Assembly: GCA_910584645.1 (NCBI GenBank) | Contig: CAJUAU010000004.1 | Coordinates: 1-64,000 of the forward strand | DNA length: 64,000 bases | Source of the DNA: an uncultured Eubacterium sp. | GTDB lineage: Bacteria; Bacillota; Clostridia; Lachnospirales; Lachnospiraceae | Direction: 5' to 3' | Shown: piece by piece, positions 25,178 through 34,099 of the stretch | Layout: each line of letters opens with the position of its first letter | How positions within the stretch are numbered: position 1 is the first letter of the stretch | Notes under the pieces: model-generated | The model's database searches: none | The model's input: the letters and a program-made list of their open reading frames with translations, nothing else | Told to the model about the DNA's origin: nothing | Made by a program: the position numbers and the translations under genes

Positions 25178-25909
25178 TCATTGCCTGTCCTCACAATAAT
25201 ATCCAAAATAACTCTCTCTCAACGGATGGTATGATCCTCTTGGAAGATAGATCTTATCCCCATTATCCAGCTGCAGTTCCCTCGTATTCAGGCTGTTTAC
25301 ATGCTCCAGATTGACAATATAGCTCATGCCTGCCTTTACAAACTCCGGACTGCCGGCAAGCATATCATAAATCTTTGCCATGGTCATCCGCACCTGAAGC
25401 TGACTCCCATCCGCCAGGTATATGCACTGGCTCTTTTTCTGCGCTTCACAAAATACAATATCCGGCACAAACACCTTATGGATCCTGCTTCCCGCCTGCA
25501 GCGACAGATATTTTTTCTGTTTCCTGCCCGCCTTATCAAATATCCTGTCAAGAACGGGAAACAATTCCTTTTCCTGAACCGGCTTAACAAAATACTGGAC
25601 AGCATCCACACGAAATGCCTCCAGTGCAAAGTCCTTGGATGTGGTCACAAAAATAATCCGGCACCCGTTTCCCATCCTGCGGAGTTCTTTCACCACATCA
25701 ATGCCCAGTCTATCCGGCAGATAAATGTCCATAAATAACAGATCCGGCACATATTCTTTTTTCTGCACCTTCTGGAGCATTTCTCCCGCATCTGTAAACC
25801 TCTGAACGGAAAAATCACATGTTTTATGTTGTTTTCGGTATGCCTCTAATATATTTTCTTCTTTGTCTAATTCCACTATCTCATCATCACAAAGTGCAAT
25901 ACGATACAT
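25178..25909 (-). CDS. LytTR-family response regulator
   Basis: 243 residues. The receiver domain (about 1-120) has CDDE at 7-10, phospho-acceptor D61 in FMDIYLP and K in FVKPV. The C-terminal LytTR DNA-binding domain (about 135-240) has YLSLQAGSRIHKV, SQCIYLADG and FVKAGMSYIVNLEHVNSL. The pair with the GHKL kinase is the standard AgrA/AgrC type. It has its own promoter in the 78 bases before it. Confidence 0.92.
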   Translation of the reverse strand: MYRIALCDDEIVELDKEENILEAYRKQHKTCDFSVQRFTDAGEMLQKVQKKEYVPDLLFMDIYLPDRLGIDVVKELRRMGNGCRIIFVTTSKDFALEAFRVDAVQYFVKPVQEKELFPVLDRIFDKAGRKQKKYLSLQAGSRIHKVFVPDIVFCEAQKKSQCIYLADGSQLQVRMTMAKIYDMLAGSPEFVKAGMSYIVNLEHVNSLNTRELQLDNGDKIYLPRGSYHPLRESYFGYYCEDRQ

Positions 25910-25944
25910 TATCCATACCCCTCTTATTGTGTTTTACATATAAA

Positions 25945-25973
25945 TATATATCATATTTTTAAAAGAACATCAA
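25945..25973 (-). promoter_or_regulatory. Promoter of the LytTR regulator
   Basis: TTGATG (25973-25968), 17-bp spacer, TATATA (25950-25945), 36 bases before the ATG. This suggests that the regulator is not only read through from the TIR-like gene upstream, although no terminator separates them. Confidence 0.45.
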
Positions 25974-25987
25974 GACATGATACAAAA

Positions 25988-28900
25988 TTAACAGTTGGAA
26001 TCCTTTGGTACAATAAAATAATTAATCTCCCTGGAATCATCCCCAAGCATTTCAATGTTTTTAACAGTCCTGCTGTCTTTTATATTGGTAGAATCACAGG
26101 TGGTGCTTCCACAGTGCTGAACCTCAACTTTGTAAAATGCTTCCAGGCCTTTAAAACTTTCCAGCAGCCCCGCCACTTCATCAGGGATCATCTGAATGAT
26201 TTCTCTCACACCAGGGTTACTGATCACCGGACACTGCTCACGCTCTTCCTCCGGCTCTGCCACGTAATTAAGACAAAAAGGACTTTGTCTGGCTATCTTC
26301 ATAGAATTCAAAAACATGTATATATCATTACGGATACGATTAATATCTTTTTCCGTCAAAAAAGGTAAAAAATAACGATAAAATACAGTTTGTAAATATG
26401 AAAAAACCGAATATAAAACCAAATTACAATATCTCTCTAACCTATTATCTTTTTTCTTCGAATCCACTTCTAATTTTATTTCCGTTTCTTTCAAAATATT
26501 TAACATCCGCCTTTCTATTTTTTCCATCATTAACCTGTATATTTTATTCCGAACTTTTTCTTGAAGTTCATAGAGAAGAGGAGCCATATTCTCATAATCC
26601 GTTTCTTTTTTCGTTTGGAAATCACAAAATATCTGATCTTCATCAACAAAAAGAGAAGAAAGCCCATATGTTGCTGGACCTGAACTGCCATTAACGGATA
26701 CCCGGAAATGCTGGTTATTTTCTCCCTCCCCCCCATCTTCTCTCCATAAAATAAGTTGAGCAATTTCTATATGCGCAGAGCAACCTTTTAAAGGACATTC
26801 TTCATTTATTATATTTGCATCTGGCAATTTAAATATAATTTCATCATTAGTCATATTTTTTCTCCCCTTGCACTCTTCACAAGAAGCCCATGTAGCATAC
26901 GAAAAAATGCCCTCTTCCTCTTCGTTCTCTCCCATACGCATAAAGCCTTTTATCTGAAGCCCAGAATTATCTTTACATATTACACGATCATATATCTTAT
27001 CTTTATACTCATGTATTATACAAATATTTTTATCAGCTTCTCCTTTTTTCTTACACCTTTCATATATACAATCTGCCAGTTTCTTCTCCAACGGATTCGC
27101 ATGTTGTCCGACACATATATAGTTAACATCCTCTGCAACCTCGTCCTTTTCCTCATCAGGTAAACTTATTAATACATATTCACCAATTACAGAACGTTTT
27201 GATAAATAATGCGACAACTCTGAAACGGCATCCAGATCCCATTTTGCGACACGCCGTCTCGGATTATAATCATTTACATCTTTATCATTATACTGTGATA
27301 AATAAATTCTTAGACGATTATAACGAAGCATGATATTCCAAAACCGCCTTCGATAATAAGATTCCAATGCTACTCTGTTTTTTATTTGAGTTTCTTTATC
27401 ATTTGATTGTTTTTTTATATCCGCTCCTACTTTCTCCCAGGATTTATCATCGTCTTCCTCATGCAGCTCTAAGTATTCCCACTTTTTAAATCCATGCCAG
27501 GTCGCATCAGAAGGAATGATCTTAGAATGCTTTTCGATACCAAACTGTGCTAATGCTAATTGATGATAAAATCCTTCTGTGTCATGAGAATAGTAATATG
27601 CTGTCCACAAACCGGCAACATCAAAAATGTTTCTATCAATATTTTTAATGTCTCCCTCTATTATTTGCCTTTCTTTTTCTGAAAGCTCATTTTTAACAGT
27701 TATAGCATAAATCTCTGCCCCATGTGCCGCACCAAGCCAAAATAATGATTGGGGACTATTATTGGTAATATCTACTACTATTTCATTTGTATAGCAAAGG
27801 GTTCTAAGCATCACATGATATAGGCAAAAAGCCTTTAATGCATTGCACTGCGTGTTGTCAACCTTTAGAATATTTGGTGTCACTTGATTCTTTATTCGCT
27901 CAACATATACAGGATTGTCAGGATATACAATCATCCCTCTATTTCCAATATATTCTTTCACAAAACGTTTTATTTCTTTTTGATATGTTTCCGACGCTCC
28001 ATTAGGCTGTGTTTTATCTGTAACTTTTTTTAGTATACTATCATCCTCTGCCTGTACTTTCTCTTTTGCAGCCAGATAAGTCGCCTGATTCACTCCGATA
28101 TGTATAATCTCCCCTACATTATAAAGAAGATATCTTTCATTTTTCGCATCTTTATCGCCGTCCGGAATCACATGCCCTTGTACCAATACACCCACACGTT
28201 CTCCACAAAAGCACTGTTCCCTCTGCATCCTTTCTGTGATACTATGATAAAAATTCACGATGCACAAACCAGCTTGGTCTTCATTCAAGAACCCTTCCAT
28301 TGTATAAACCACTAATGTATTATCCTGTTTCGTAGCATGATTATACTGCTTCTTTAGTTTATTATAAATGACTTTACCTATTTGTTCTTGTTTATTTCCC
28401 TCTATTTGTATCATTTCATCATAAGGAAACTGTCTATATTGTCCATCTGAAAATCCATATAATCTATTAACTGCCTTATCATATTTAAGATAATAAGTAT
28501 TAGAAGACTTATCATCTTTCTCATTTTGTTTAAAACGGATTCCATAATATTCAAACAGATTTTTCCGCCATGGGTAACATCCTATGTGGTGTTGGATATC
28601 ATTCAAATTAGCTATATCCTTCTCGTTCTTAAGTTCCATCTTTTTTATCTCATCTGGAAACTCTAATTTATAAAAACTCTCGCTAAAACAAATTGGTAAA
28701 ATTAGCTTCTCCAAAGCAACTGCCATTCCAAACTCATAAAATACATTTGGATTCTGAAGAGATACATCTACTATTACAAGATCTGCTATCTGGATCTGTT
28801 GGCAAATCCGGCTGCAGATGACATAATTAGAGGCTGGACTTGAGTCCGACCGGACTACCTTGATCTTGTCAACCTTCTTCATTCCAGCCATACTGCTATT

Positions 28901-29269
28901 TTTCTTTACACTACAGTACAATCTGTTATTTTTCATGTCCACGTATAAATATTTTGCCAGTGACTTAACAAATATCTCAATTCGCCATTTGTATACAACG
29001 TCAGACATATCAGAAAAATTCATGATTACAAAGGCAGAAATTGTAATTTTCTCCTTTCCTTCTTTATCTTTATTTTCATATAATTTTTTTCTTTCCCGCT
29101 GAATATTTGTTTTTTGTGAACAATATTCACCACTCATAAAACATCGTCGGGTATGTGTACTATTCTCCGTAGAAATATAGCATGTCTGGCATACTTTTAA
29201 ACCAGAACCTATATTCTCGCAATTTCCAGCACAATTACGATTGTCATCACTCTTTTTACTTTCATCCAT
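25988..29269 (-). CDS. Large protein with intact and degenerate TIR/NDT-like domains, candidate defence sensor
   Basis: About 1,093 residues. The ATG at 29269 is chosen because GGGGAG lies nine bases upstream; a TTG 39 bases earlier overlaps the macro gene stop. Six cysteines (13, 17, 27, 30, 43, 50) form a possible zinc head. Residues about 75-200 carry AFVIMNFS and IADLVIVDVSLQNPNVFYEF, the signature of TIR-like/nucleoside-deoxyribosyltransferase-like folds, with E179 as the likely catalytic acid. Residues about 445-530 repeat it as EIVVDITNNSPQSLFWLG, but Trp511 replaces that Glu. The last 400 residues have SSGPATYGLSSL, more Cys pairs and a helical segment, and match nothing I can name. 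There is no signal peptide or clear membrane helix. The context beside a TM-macro gene points to NAD-derived signalling in phage defence; this is inference. Confidence 0.6.
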   Translation of the reverse strand: MDESKKSDDNRNCAGNCENIGSGLKVCQTCYISTENSTHTRRCFMSGEYCSQKTNIQRERKKLYENKDKEGKEKITISAFVIMNFSDMSDVVYKWRIEIFVKSLAKYLYVDMKNNRLYCSVKKNSSMAGMKKVDKIKVVRSDSSPASNYVICSRICQQIQIADLVIVDVSLQNPNVFYEFGMAVALEKLILPICFSESFYKLEFPDEIKKMELKNEKDIANLNDIQHHIGCYPWRKNLFEYYGIRFKQNEKDDKSSNTYYLKYDKAVNRLYGFSDGQYRQFPYDEMIQIEGNKQEQIGKVIYNKLKKQYNHATKQDNTLVVYTMEGFLNEDQAGLCIVNFYHSITERMQREQCFCGERVGVLVQGHVIPDGDKDAKNERYLLYNVGEIIHIGVNQATYLAAKEKVQAEDDSILKKVTDKTQPNGASETYQKEIKRFVKEYIGNRGMIVYPDNPVYVERIKNQVTPNILKVDNTQCNALKAFCLYHVMLRTLCYTNEIVVDITNNSPQSLFWLGAAHGAEIYAITVKNELSEKERQIIEGDIKNIDRNIFDVAGLWTAYYYSHDTEGFYHQLALAQFGIEKHSKIIPSDATWHGFKKWEYLELHEEDDDKSWEKVGADIKKQSNDKETQIKNRVALESYYRRRFWNIMLRYNRLRIYLSQYNDKDVNDYNPRRRVAKWDLDAVSELSHYLSKRSVIGEYVLISLPDEEKDEVAEDVNYICVGQHANPLEKKLADCIYERCKKKGEADKNICIIHEYKDKIYDRVICKDNSGLQIKGFMRMGENEEEEGIFSYATWASCEECKGRKNMTNDEIIFKLPDANIINEECPLKGCSAHIEIAQLILWREDGGEGENNQHFRVSVNGSSGPATYGLSSLFVDEDQIFCDFQTKKETDYENMAPLLYELQEKVRNKIYRLMMEKIERRMLNILKETEIKLEVDSKKKDNRLERYCNLVLYSVFSYLQTVFYRYFLPFLTEKDINRIRNDIYMFLNSMKIARQSPFCLNYVAEPEEEREQCPVISNPGVREIIQMIPDEVAGLLESFKGLEAFYKVEVQHCGSTTCDSTNIKDSRTVKNIEMLGDDSREINYFIVPKDSNC

Positions 29270-29304
29270 TTCAAATGTCTCCCCTTTGCTTACTCTATGT
29301 AAAT

Positions 29305-30192
29305 TCAATCATATATCGATACCTGGCTCTTTTGTTCAGAATAAATTACGATATTCACAGTCCCCCGGATTTCATCCGCATGTAATTGGAAAAAAGACTT
29401 TAATATTCTTACAGAATCTTTGGGGCTTAAGTCTGCCCCCGACAATCCAGTTCCCATCAGAGGCAGATATAGGTCATATCCCTGTCCCTTTTTCCGTTGA
29501 AAATCTAAAATTGATTCCGCACACTGGATCACTTTATCTTTTGAGCTCTGTGCATTATTATTTTCATCGAACTCGGACAGGGCCACCAGAAGAAACGTAA
29601 CTTTATTGCTGCCAGCAACCGGTACGACAGTTCCGATCTCATAATTATTCAAATTCCCCCGTTCTTTCTTCTCACGCAGCAATATCTCTTTGGGGATTCT
29701 ACTTTCAAGATATTCACTGATTTTCCTATCCAGTTCACTTCTGTCCATCCTCTCCTCACAAAATTTCAGCAGCCATTGCCCGTGAATTGCCTCGGGAGAA
29801 ACTAATAGCTTTTTATTTTCTGCAATATTCTCATCTACAATCGTATCAAAACATGTATTCACTGGAATAACCACCGTTCTTTTTTCTCTGTTTTTCTTTG
29901 GAAACCCTAATCTCATAATATCTCCGTAACAGATACCTATCTTATTGATCCCCTTCTCATAAACAGTAAATTCCTTTTTCAAAACACAGATCCACAACAA
30001 CGCAGCCGATATGCTAAACAGAATAATGCAGATAAAAACAATGGATTTGCCAAAAAAACCTTGAATGTTAAGATCTTCCCATGTCACAAAGGAAAGCAAA
30101 ATCGTAAGACCAGAAAATAACGTGGCTGCTACTTTGCACGCTGCCTTTAGTACCCGTCTGCTATTATATCCTGCCATCTCAATGACTTCCAT
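29305..30192 (-). CDS. Two-helix membrane protein with ThsA-type macro domain, candidate effector
   Basis: 295 residues. Two membrane helices (about 18-37 and 49-70) precede a macro domain of the kind found in ThsA-like proteins (formerly DUF6430). VYEKGINKIGICYGDI opens it, VIPVNTCFDTIVD (108-120) follows, then IGTVVPV, FLLVALSEFDENN and YLPLMGTGLSG (242-252), the phosphate-binding loop, and it ends with GTVNIVIYS. In type II Thoeris a TM-macro protein binds a histidine-ADP-ribose signal from a TIR enzyme and damages the membrane or cell. Here the partner gene follows 35 bases after its stop. The start ATG has GGGGGAG upstream. The domain call is good; the defence role is inferred from family and context. 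Confidence 0.75.
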   Translation of the reverse strand: MEVIEMAGYNSRRVLKAACKVAATLFSGLTILLSFVTWEDLNIQGFFGKSIVFICIILFSISAALLWICVLKKEFTVYEKGINKIGICYGDIMRLGFPKKNREKRTVVIPVNTCFDTIVDENIAENKKLLVSPEAIHGQWLLKFCEERMDRSELDRKISEYLESRIPKEILLREKKERGNLNNYEIGTVVPVAGSNKVTFLLVALSEFDENNNAQSSKDKVIQCAESILDFQRKKGQGYDLYLPLMGTGLSGADLSPKDSVRILKSFFQLHADEIRGTVNIVIYSEQKSQVSIYD

Positions 30193-30223
30193 GAAAAACT
30201 CCCCCTCTCATATTCTTTTTTTC

Positions 30224-30252
30224 ATTATATAATACATGGTTTCTTCCCACAA
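30224..30252 (-). promoter_or_regulatory. Promoter of the TM-macro/TIR-like pair
   Basis: TTGTGG (30252-30247), 17-bp spacer, perfect TATAAT (30229-30224), 31 bases before the macro gene ATG. The layout (poor -35, perfect -10) resembles the SIR2-HerA promoter. Confidence 0.6.
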
Positions 30253-30351
30253 TCCGCCATCATTCTTCTTTTTCCACTGTTTTTATTACATATTTCCTCA
30301 TTTACAGATACGAAAAATAATGTTTTTTCGCCGACGGTATTCCTTCCATGC

Positions 30352-30397
30352 AAAAAAGAAGTGCATTTTTCTCTGCCACCAGAGATTCAAATGCACT
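30352..30397 (-). terminator. Terminator after rpe
   Basis: A 9-bp perfect stem (30397-30389 with 30368-30360) with a 20-base loop that itself has a short CTC/GAG pairing, followed in the minus direction by TTCTTTTTT. It closes the dapA-rpe run. Confidence 0.7.
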
Positions 30398-30423
30398 CCT
30401 TTATCTTATTCCTAAAAAACCAA

Positions 30424-31083
30424 TCAGTACTGCTCCAGGATACTGCGGAAATTTTTCATATTCTCTTCCACATCCCCATGAAAAACCTTGGTGCCGGCAA
30501 CGATCACATTGGCTCCGGCGTCCAGAACTTCCCTGACATTTTCCAGGTCCACCCCGCCGTCCACTTCGATATCCACATCCAGATCATGTTCCTCTATGTA
30601 CTGGCGCAGACGAAGGATCTTATCAAAGGTATCCCTCCGGATCTTCTGTCCGCCATAGCCGGGTTCCACCGTCATGACCAATACCATATATACCTTGGGA
30701 AGGATGTCCAGTATGGTGTCAATGTCTGTACGGGGCTTTATGGATACCGCTGCCTTTTTTCCATAATTATGTATCTCATCAATGGTAGCCTCCAGATCCT
30801 CGCAGGCCTCCACATGGACCGTGATCCCATCAGCTCCCGCTTCTGCAAAATCCCGGATATAACGTATGGGTTCATGGACCATCAGATGGACGTCAAAAAA
30901 AGTGTCCACACATTTACGTATTCCCTCTACAACCGGCACGCCAAAAGAAATATTCTGTACAAACATGCCATCCATGATATCAATATGTATATAGTCTGCC
31001 CCTGCCTGGCTCACCGCAGCAAGCTCCTCCCCAAACCTGGATACATCTGCGGCAAGAATCGACGGTGATATTTTGTAAACCAT
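30424..31083 (-). CDS. rpe: Ribulose-phosphate 3-epimerase
   Basis: 219 residues, normal length. SPSILAAD at the start, HIDIMDG (metal His and Asp), DVHLMV, MTVEPGYGGQ and EVDGGV near 175 with the second catalytic Asp mark the TIM-barrel epimerase that interconverts ribulose-5-phosphate and xylulose-5-phosphate in the pentose phosphate pathway. It lies 20 bases after rsgA at the end of the housekeeping run, the usual position in Firmicutes. Confidence 0.96.
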   Translation of the reverse strand: MVYKISPSILAADVSRFGEELAAVSQAGADYIHIDIMDGMFVQNISFGVPVVEGIRKCVDTFFDVHLMVHEPIRYIRDFAEAGADGITVHVEACEDLEATIDEIHNYGKKAAVSIKPRTDIDTILDILPKVYMVLVMTVEPGYGGQKIRRDTFDKILRLRQYIEEHDLDVDIEVDGGVDLENVREVLDAGANVIVAGTKVFHGDVEENMKNFRSILEQY

Positions 31084-31103
31084 AAAAATACCTGACCTTT
31101 CAT

Positions 31104-32006
31104 TTAGTTGTATTTACGCCTTTCCCACTCCTTCAGCTCCTCGTACATCTGCACGTAGTTTTCATAGCGCACCGGACTGATCTGGTCCTGGTCCAGTGCT
31201 TCCTTGACCTTGCAGTCTGGCTCATGGGTATGGGTACATCCCATAAAACGGCAGCCGCCCTCATAAGGGGCAAACTCCGTAAAGTACTTCCTAAGTTCTT
31301 CCTTCTCCATTTCGGGAACCCGTAAAGAACTGAATCCTGGTGTGTCAAACAGATAAGTCCCCTCTCCCACACAAAAAAGTTCGGAATGCCTCGTGGTATG
31401 CTTTCCCCTTCCGATCTTTTCGCTGACCTCTCCGGTCTGGGAGGCGGCCTCTGGGAAAATCTGGTTGAGTATGCTGGATTTCCCAACCCCGGAAGGTCCC
31501 GCGAGAACGCTTGTCCTGCCCTCCAGCAGCTGGTGGATCTGATCCATGCCGATATTCTCCCTGCTGCTGACAAAAAGCACTTTGCTGGCGCACTTTTCAT
31601 ATGCTGCCAGCAGCTGCACTTCCTCTTCTTTCGTAACAATATCTAACTTATTAAAACAGATGGCGGTGTCGATGCCCTGCATCTCCATCATCACCAGAAA
31701 ACGGTCCAGAAGATTCAGATTAGGCTGCGGCTCTGCCATGGCAAATATGATCAGTGCCTGATCGATATTTGCCACCTCCGGCCGGATAAGCCTGTTTTTT
31801 CTTGGCAGGATCTTTTGGATATTTCCCAGCCCCTTCTCCTCCGAAGTGGCCTGGATCACCACATTATCACCGACAAGGGGCTTTATCTTATCTTTTCGGA
31901 AAATCCCCTTTGCCCTGCACTCATAAAGCTTCTCTCCGGTCTCTGTCAAACAGTTCACATAGTAGAAACCGGCGATGCCTTTTATAATCTTTCCCTCTAA
32001 TTCCAT
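31104..32006 (-). CDS. rsgA: Ribosome small-subunit GTPase RsgA
   Basis: 300 residues. The circularly permuted GTPase order is clear: G4 CFNKLDIV, then G1 GPSGVGKSS, then G3 DTPGFSSL, after an N-terminal OB fold. The C-terminal zinc motif has CRFMGCTHTHEPDC. RsgA checks late assembly of the 30S subunit. Its ATG shares one base with the prkC stop (TGATG), so translation is coupled. Confidence 0.96.
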   Translation of the reverse strand: MELEGKIIKGIAGFYYVNCLTETGEKLYECRAKGIFRKDKIKPLVGDNVVIQATSEEKGLGNIQKILPRKNRLIRPEVANIDQALIIFAMAEPQPNLNLLDRFLVMMEMQGIDTAICFNKLDIVTKEEEVQLLAAYEKCASKVLFVSSRENIGMDQIHQLLEGRTSVLAGPSGVGKSSILNQIFPEAASQTGEVSEKIGRGKHTTRHSELFCVGEGTYLFDTPGFSSLRVPEMEKEELRKYFTEFAPYEGGCRFMGCTHTHEPDCKVKEALDQDQISPVRYENYVQMYEELKEWERRKYN

Positions 32007-34051
32007 CAGCCGGCAACCCTCTTCAAAGTAACATTATAGGTCGCCACCAGGGAACCATCACGATACACACTCAAGGTAGCGGCACCAGCATTTTCACCTT
32101 CCACCTCTAACTGGAATGGGAAATTGTGATAGCTCATTGTAGCTGTCTTTACAACTTTATCCTGGCCGTCCTGGGTAAGCACAAACTTAAATTCAGCCGA
32201 CGGATCTGTCTCATACTCGAAAGGATTGTTGATGGTGACAGACCCCTTATATACATAGGTCTGCTCTTCCCCAAGACTGAGAGTTATATCCACAGCGGTT
32301 CCTTCTTCCACCTGTTTGCCTGCAGCAACACTCTGTACACACACACGGTTTTTCTGGGTCGAGGAATAATTCTTCGTCTCATTTCCATAAACCAGCCCGG
32401 CTGCCTTAAGGGCCGCCTTTGCCTCACTCCTGGTTTTGCCGATGAGATTCGGAACTTTGGTAAATTTGGTCTCCTCACCCTTGCTGGGGTAAATCGTAAT
32501 GGTAGCGCCTTTTTCAGCTTTTTTCCCAGCTGCCGGATCTGTATATGCCACTTTTCCGACCTCTTCGCTGCTATATACATCTGCCCCCTGCTTCACAGAA
32601 AATCCCTGTTCCTGGAGCGCCGTAATGGCATCGGTAATGGTTTTTCCACTGGTTTCCGGAACGCTGATCTTTTCCTCACCGGTGCTGACTACGAGGGTCA
32701 CGGTACTTCCGGCAGCCACCTTGGATCCTGCTCCTGGCTCGGTCCGGATCACCTTATCTTTATCCACATCATCCGAGGCTTCTTCTTCAATCTCATATTT
32801 TATATCTTCATTGCCCAGCTCCACAATGACGCTGTCCTTCAGCTGACCTGCAAAATCAGGAAGTACATAATCCCCGGTTTCTTCTGCACCAGGTGTAGGT
32901 GAAGCCGTTACTTTTGCTTTATTATCTTCATTTTTTTCATCGCCGCCGGAACTGCCCCATAGTCCGATAAACCGTCCCAGCATATAGATCACCACCAGGC
33001 CGATGATGATCGCCACAGCAATACTTCCAAAGACAAGGGCCTTTTCCAGTTTCGGATCCACATCAGATTTGCTCTCTTCTTCTTCCTCCGGCTCCTCTTC
33101 TGGCATCCCATAATCTTCCTTCGGGGTCATACCTGTTCTGGAAGCATTTTTCAAAGTATTCACGTCATCCTTTGACATAAAAATGGTTCCCCCATTCTCA
33201 TAAAGACTGCCGATGACACCGTAATCCCCGCTGGGATCCTGCAAAAACATCTTGAGGTCTGCAATAAGATCTGCAGCACTGATATAGCGGAGTTCCGTCT
33301 TTTTCTGCATACATTTATTTACAATATTACTAAGACCTCTTGGAATTGTCGCATCCATTGCTGCCAGAGGTGTAGCATCATCCTGGATATGAGAGAGGGC
33401 GATCGCCACCGCGCTCTCTCCGGTAAATGGAAGGGTCCCGCTGATCATCTCATACATAGTGACGCCAAGAGAATAGATATCACTTTTTTCATCACTGTAT
33501 CCCCCTCTTGCCTGCTCTGGAGAAATGTAATGAACCGATCCCATAGCGTTAGCAGTGATCGTATTGGAACTTGCCGCCTTGGCAATTCCGAAATCACTGA
33601 GCTTCGCAGTGCCATCGCGGGCGATCAGTATATTCTGGGGCTTGATATCTCTATGAATAATATTATGCCTGTGGGCAGCATCCAGACCATTGGCGATCTG
33701 CAGGGATATCCCAACTGCCTCCTTTACGGTAAGTTTCCCTTTTTCTTCAATATATTTTTTTAATGTTATACCATCAATCAGCTCCATGACAATATAATAC
33801 ATGCCATTTTCTTCTCCTACATCATAGATGCTGACAATATTCGGATGTGATATGCAGGCCACTGCCTGAGCTTCTCCGCGGAATTTCGTAACAAATTTGG
33901 TATCTTCACTATATTCCTGTTTTAGGATCTTTATGGCAACAAACCGGTTGAGACGATGGCATTTGGCGCGAAAGACATCTGCCATTCCGCCAGAGCCAAC
34001 TTTCTCCACAATCTCGTATCTGTCGCCGATTATGGTTCCTACACTTACCAA
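32006..34051 (-). CDS. prkC: PASTA-domain Ser/Thr protein kinase
   Basis: 681 residues. The kinase domain (about 10-270) has GSGGMADV, the catalytic Lys in VAIKIL, HRDIKPQNIL, SDFGIAK and SPEQARG. A membrane helix (about 340-360) leads to three PASTA repeats (about 398-600), then a unique beta-rich C-terminal domain with VYKGSVTI. PrkC senses muropeptide or lipid II through PASTA repeats and controls wall synthesis and, in spore formers, germination. The start is TTG at 34051, with GGAGGAATTGTT upstream; no in-frame ATG with a ribosome site exists nearby. The cognate phosphatase gene lies 48 bases upstream. Confidence 0.95.
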   Translation of the reverse strand: MVSVGTIIGDRYEIVEKVGSGGMADVFRAKCHRLNRFVAIKILKQEYSEDTKFVTKFRGEAQAVACISHPNIVSIYDVGEENGMYYIVMELIDGITLKKYIEEKGKLTVKEAVGISLQIANGLDAAHRHNIIHRDIKPQNILIARDGTAKLSDFGIAKAASSNTITANAMGSVHYISPEQARGGYSDEKSDIYSLGVTMYEMISGTLPFTGESAVAIALSHIQDDATPLAAMDATIPRGLSNIVNKCMQKKTELRYISAADLIADLKMFLQDPSGDYGVIGSLYENGGTIFMSKDDVNTLKNASRTGMTPKEDYGMPEEEPEEEEESKSDVDPKLEKALVFGSIAVAIIIGLVVIYMLGRFIGLWGSSGGDEKNEDNKAKVTASPTPGAEETGDYVLPDFAGQLKDSVIVELGNEDIKYEIEEEASDDVDKDKVIRTEPGAGSKVAAGSTVTLVVSTGEEKISVPETSGKTITDAITALQEQGFSVKQGADVYSSEEVGKVAYTDPAAGKKAEKGATITIYPSKGEETKFTKVPNLIGKTRSEAKAALKAAGLVYGNETKNYSSTQKNRVCVQSVAAGKQVEEGTAVDITLSLGEEQTYVYKGSVTINNPFEYETDPSAEFKFVLTQDGQDKVVKTATMSYHNFPFQLEVEGENAGAATLSVYRDGSLVATYNVTLKRVAG

Positions 34052-34099
34052 AACAATTCCTCCATTCTCTATTCTAAGCGTTCACAAATGGACACCGTT

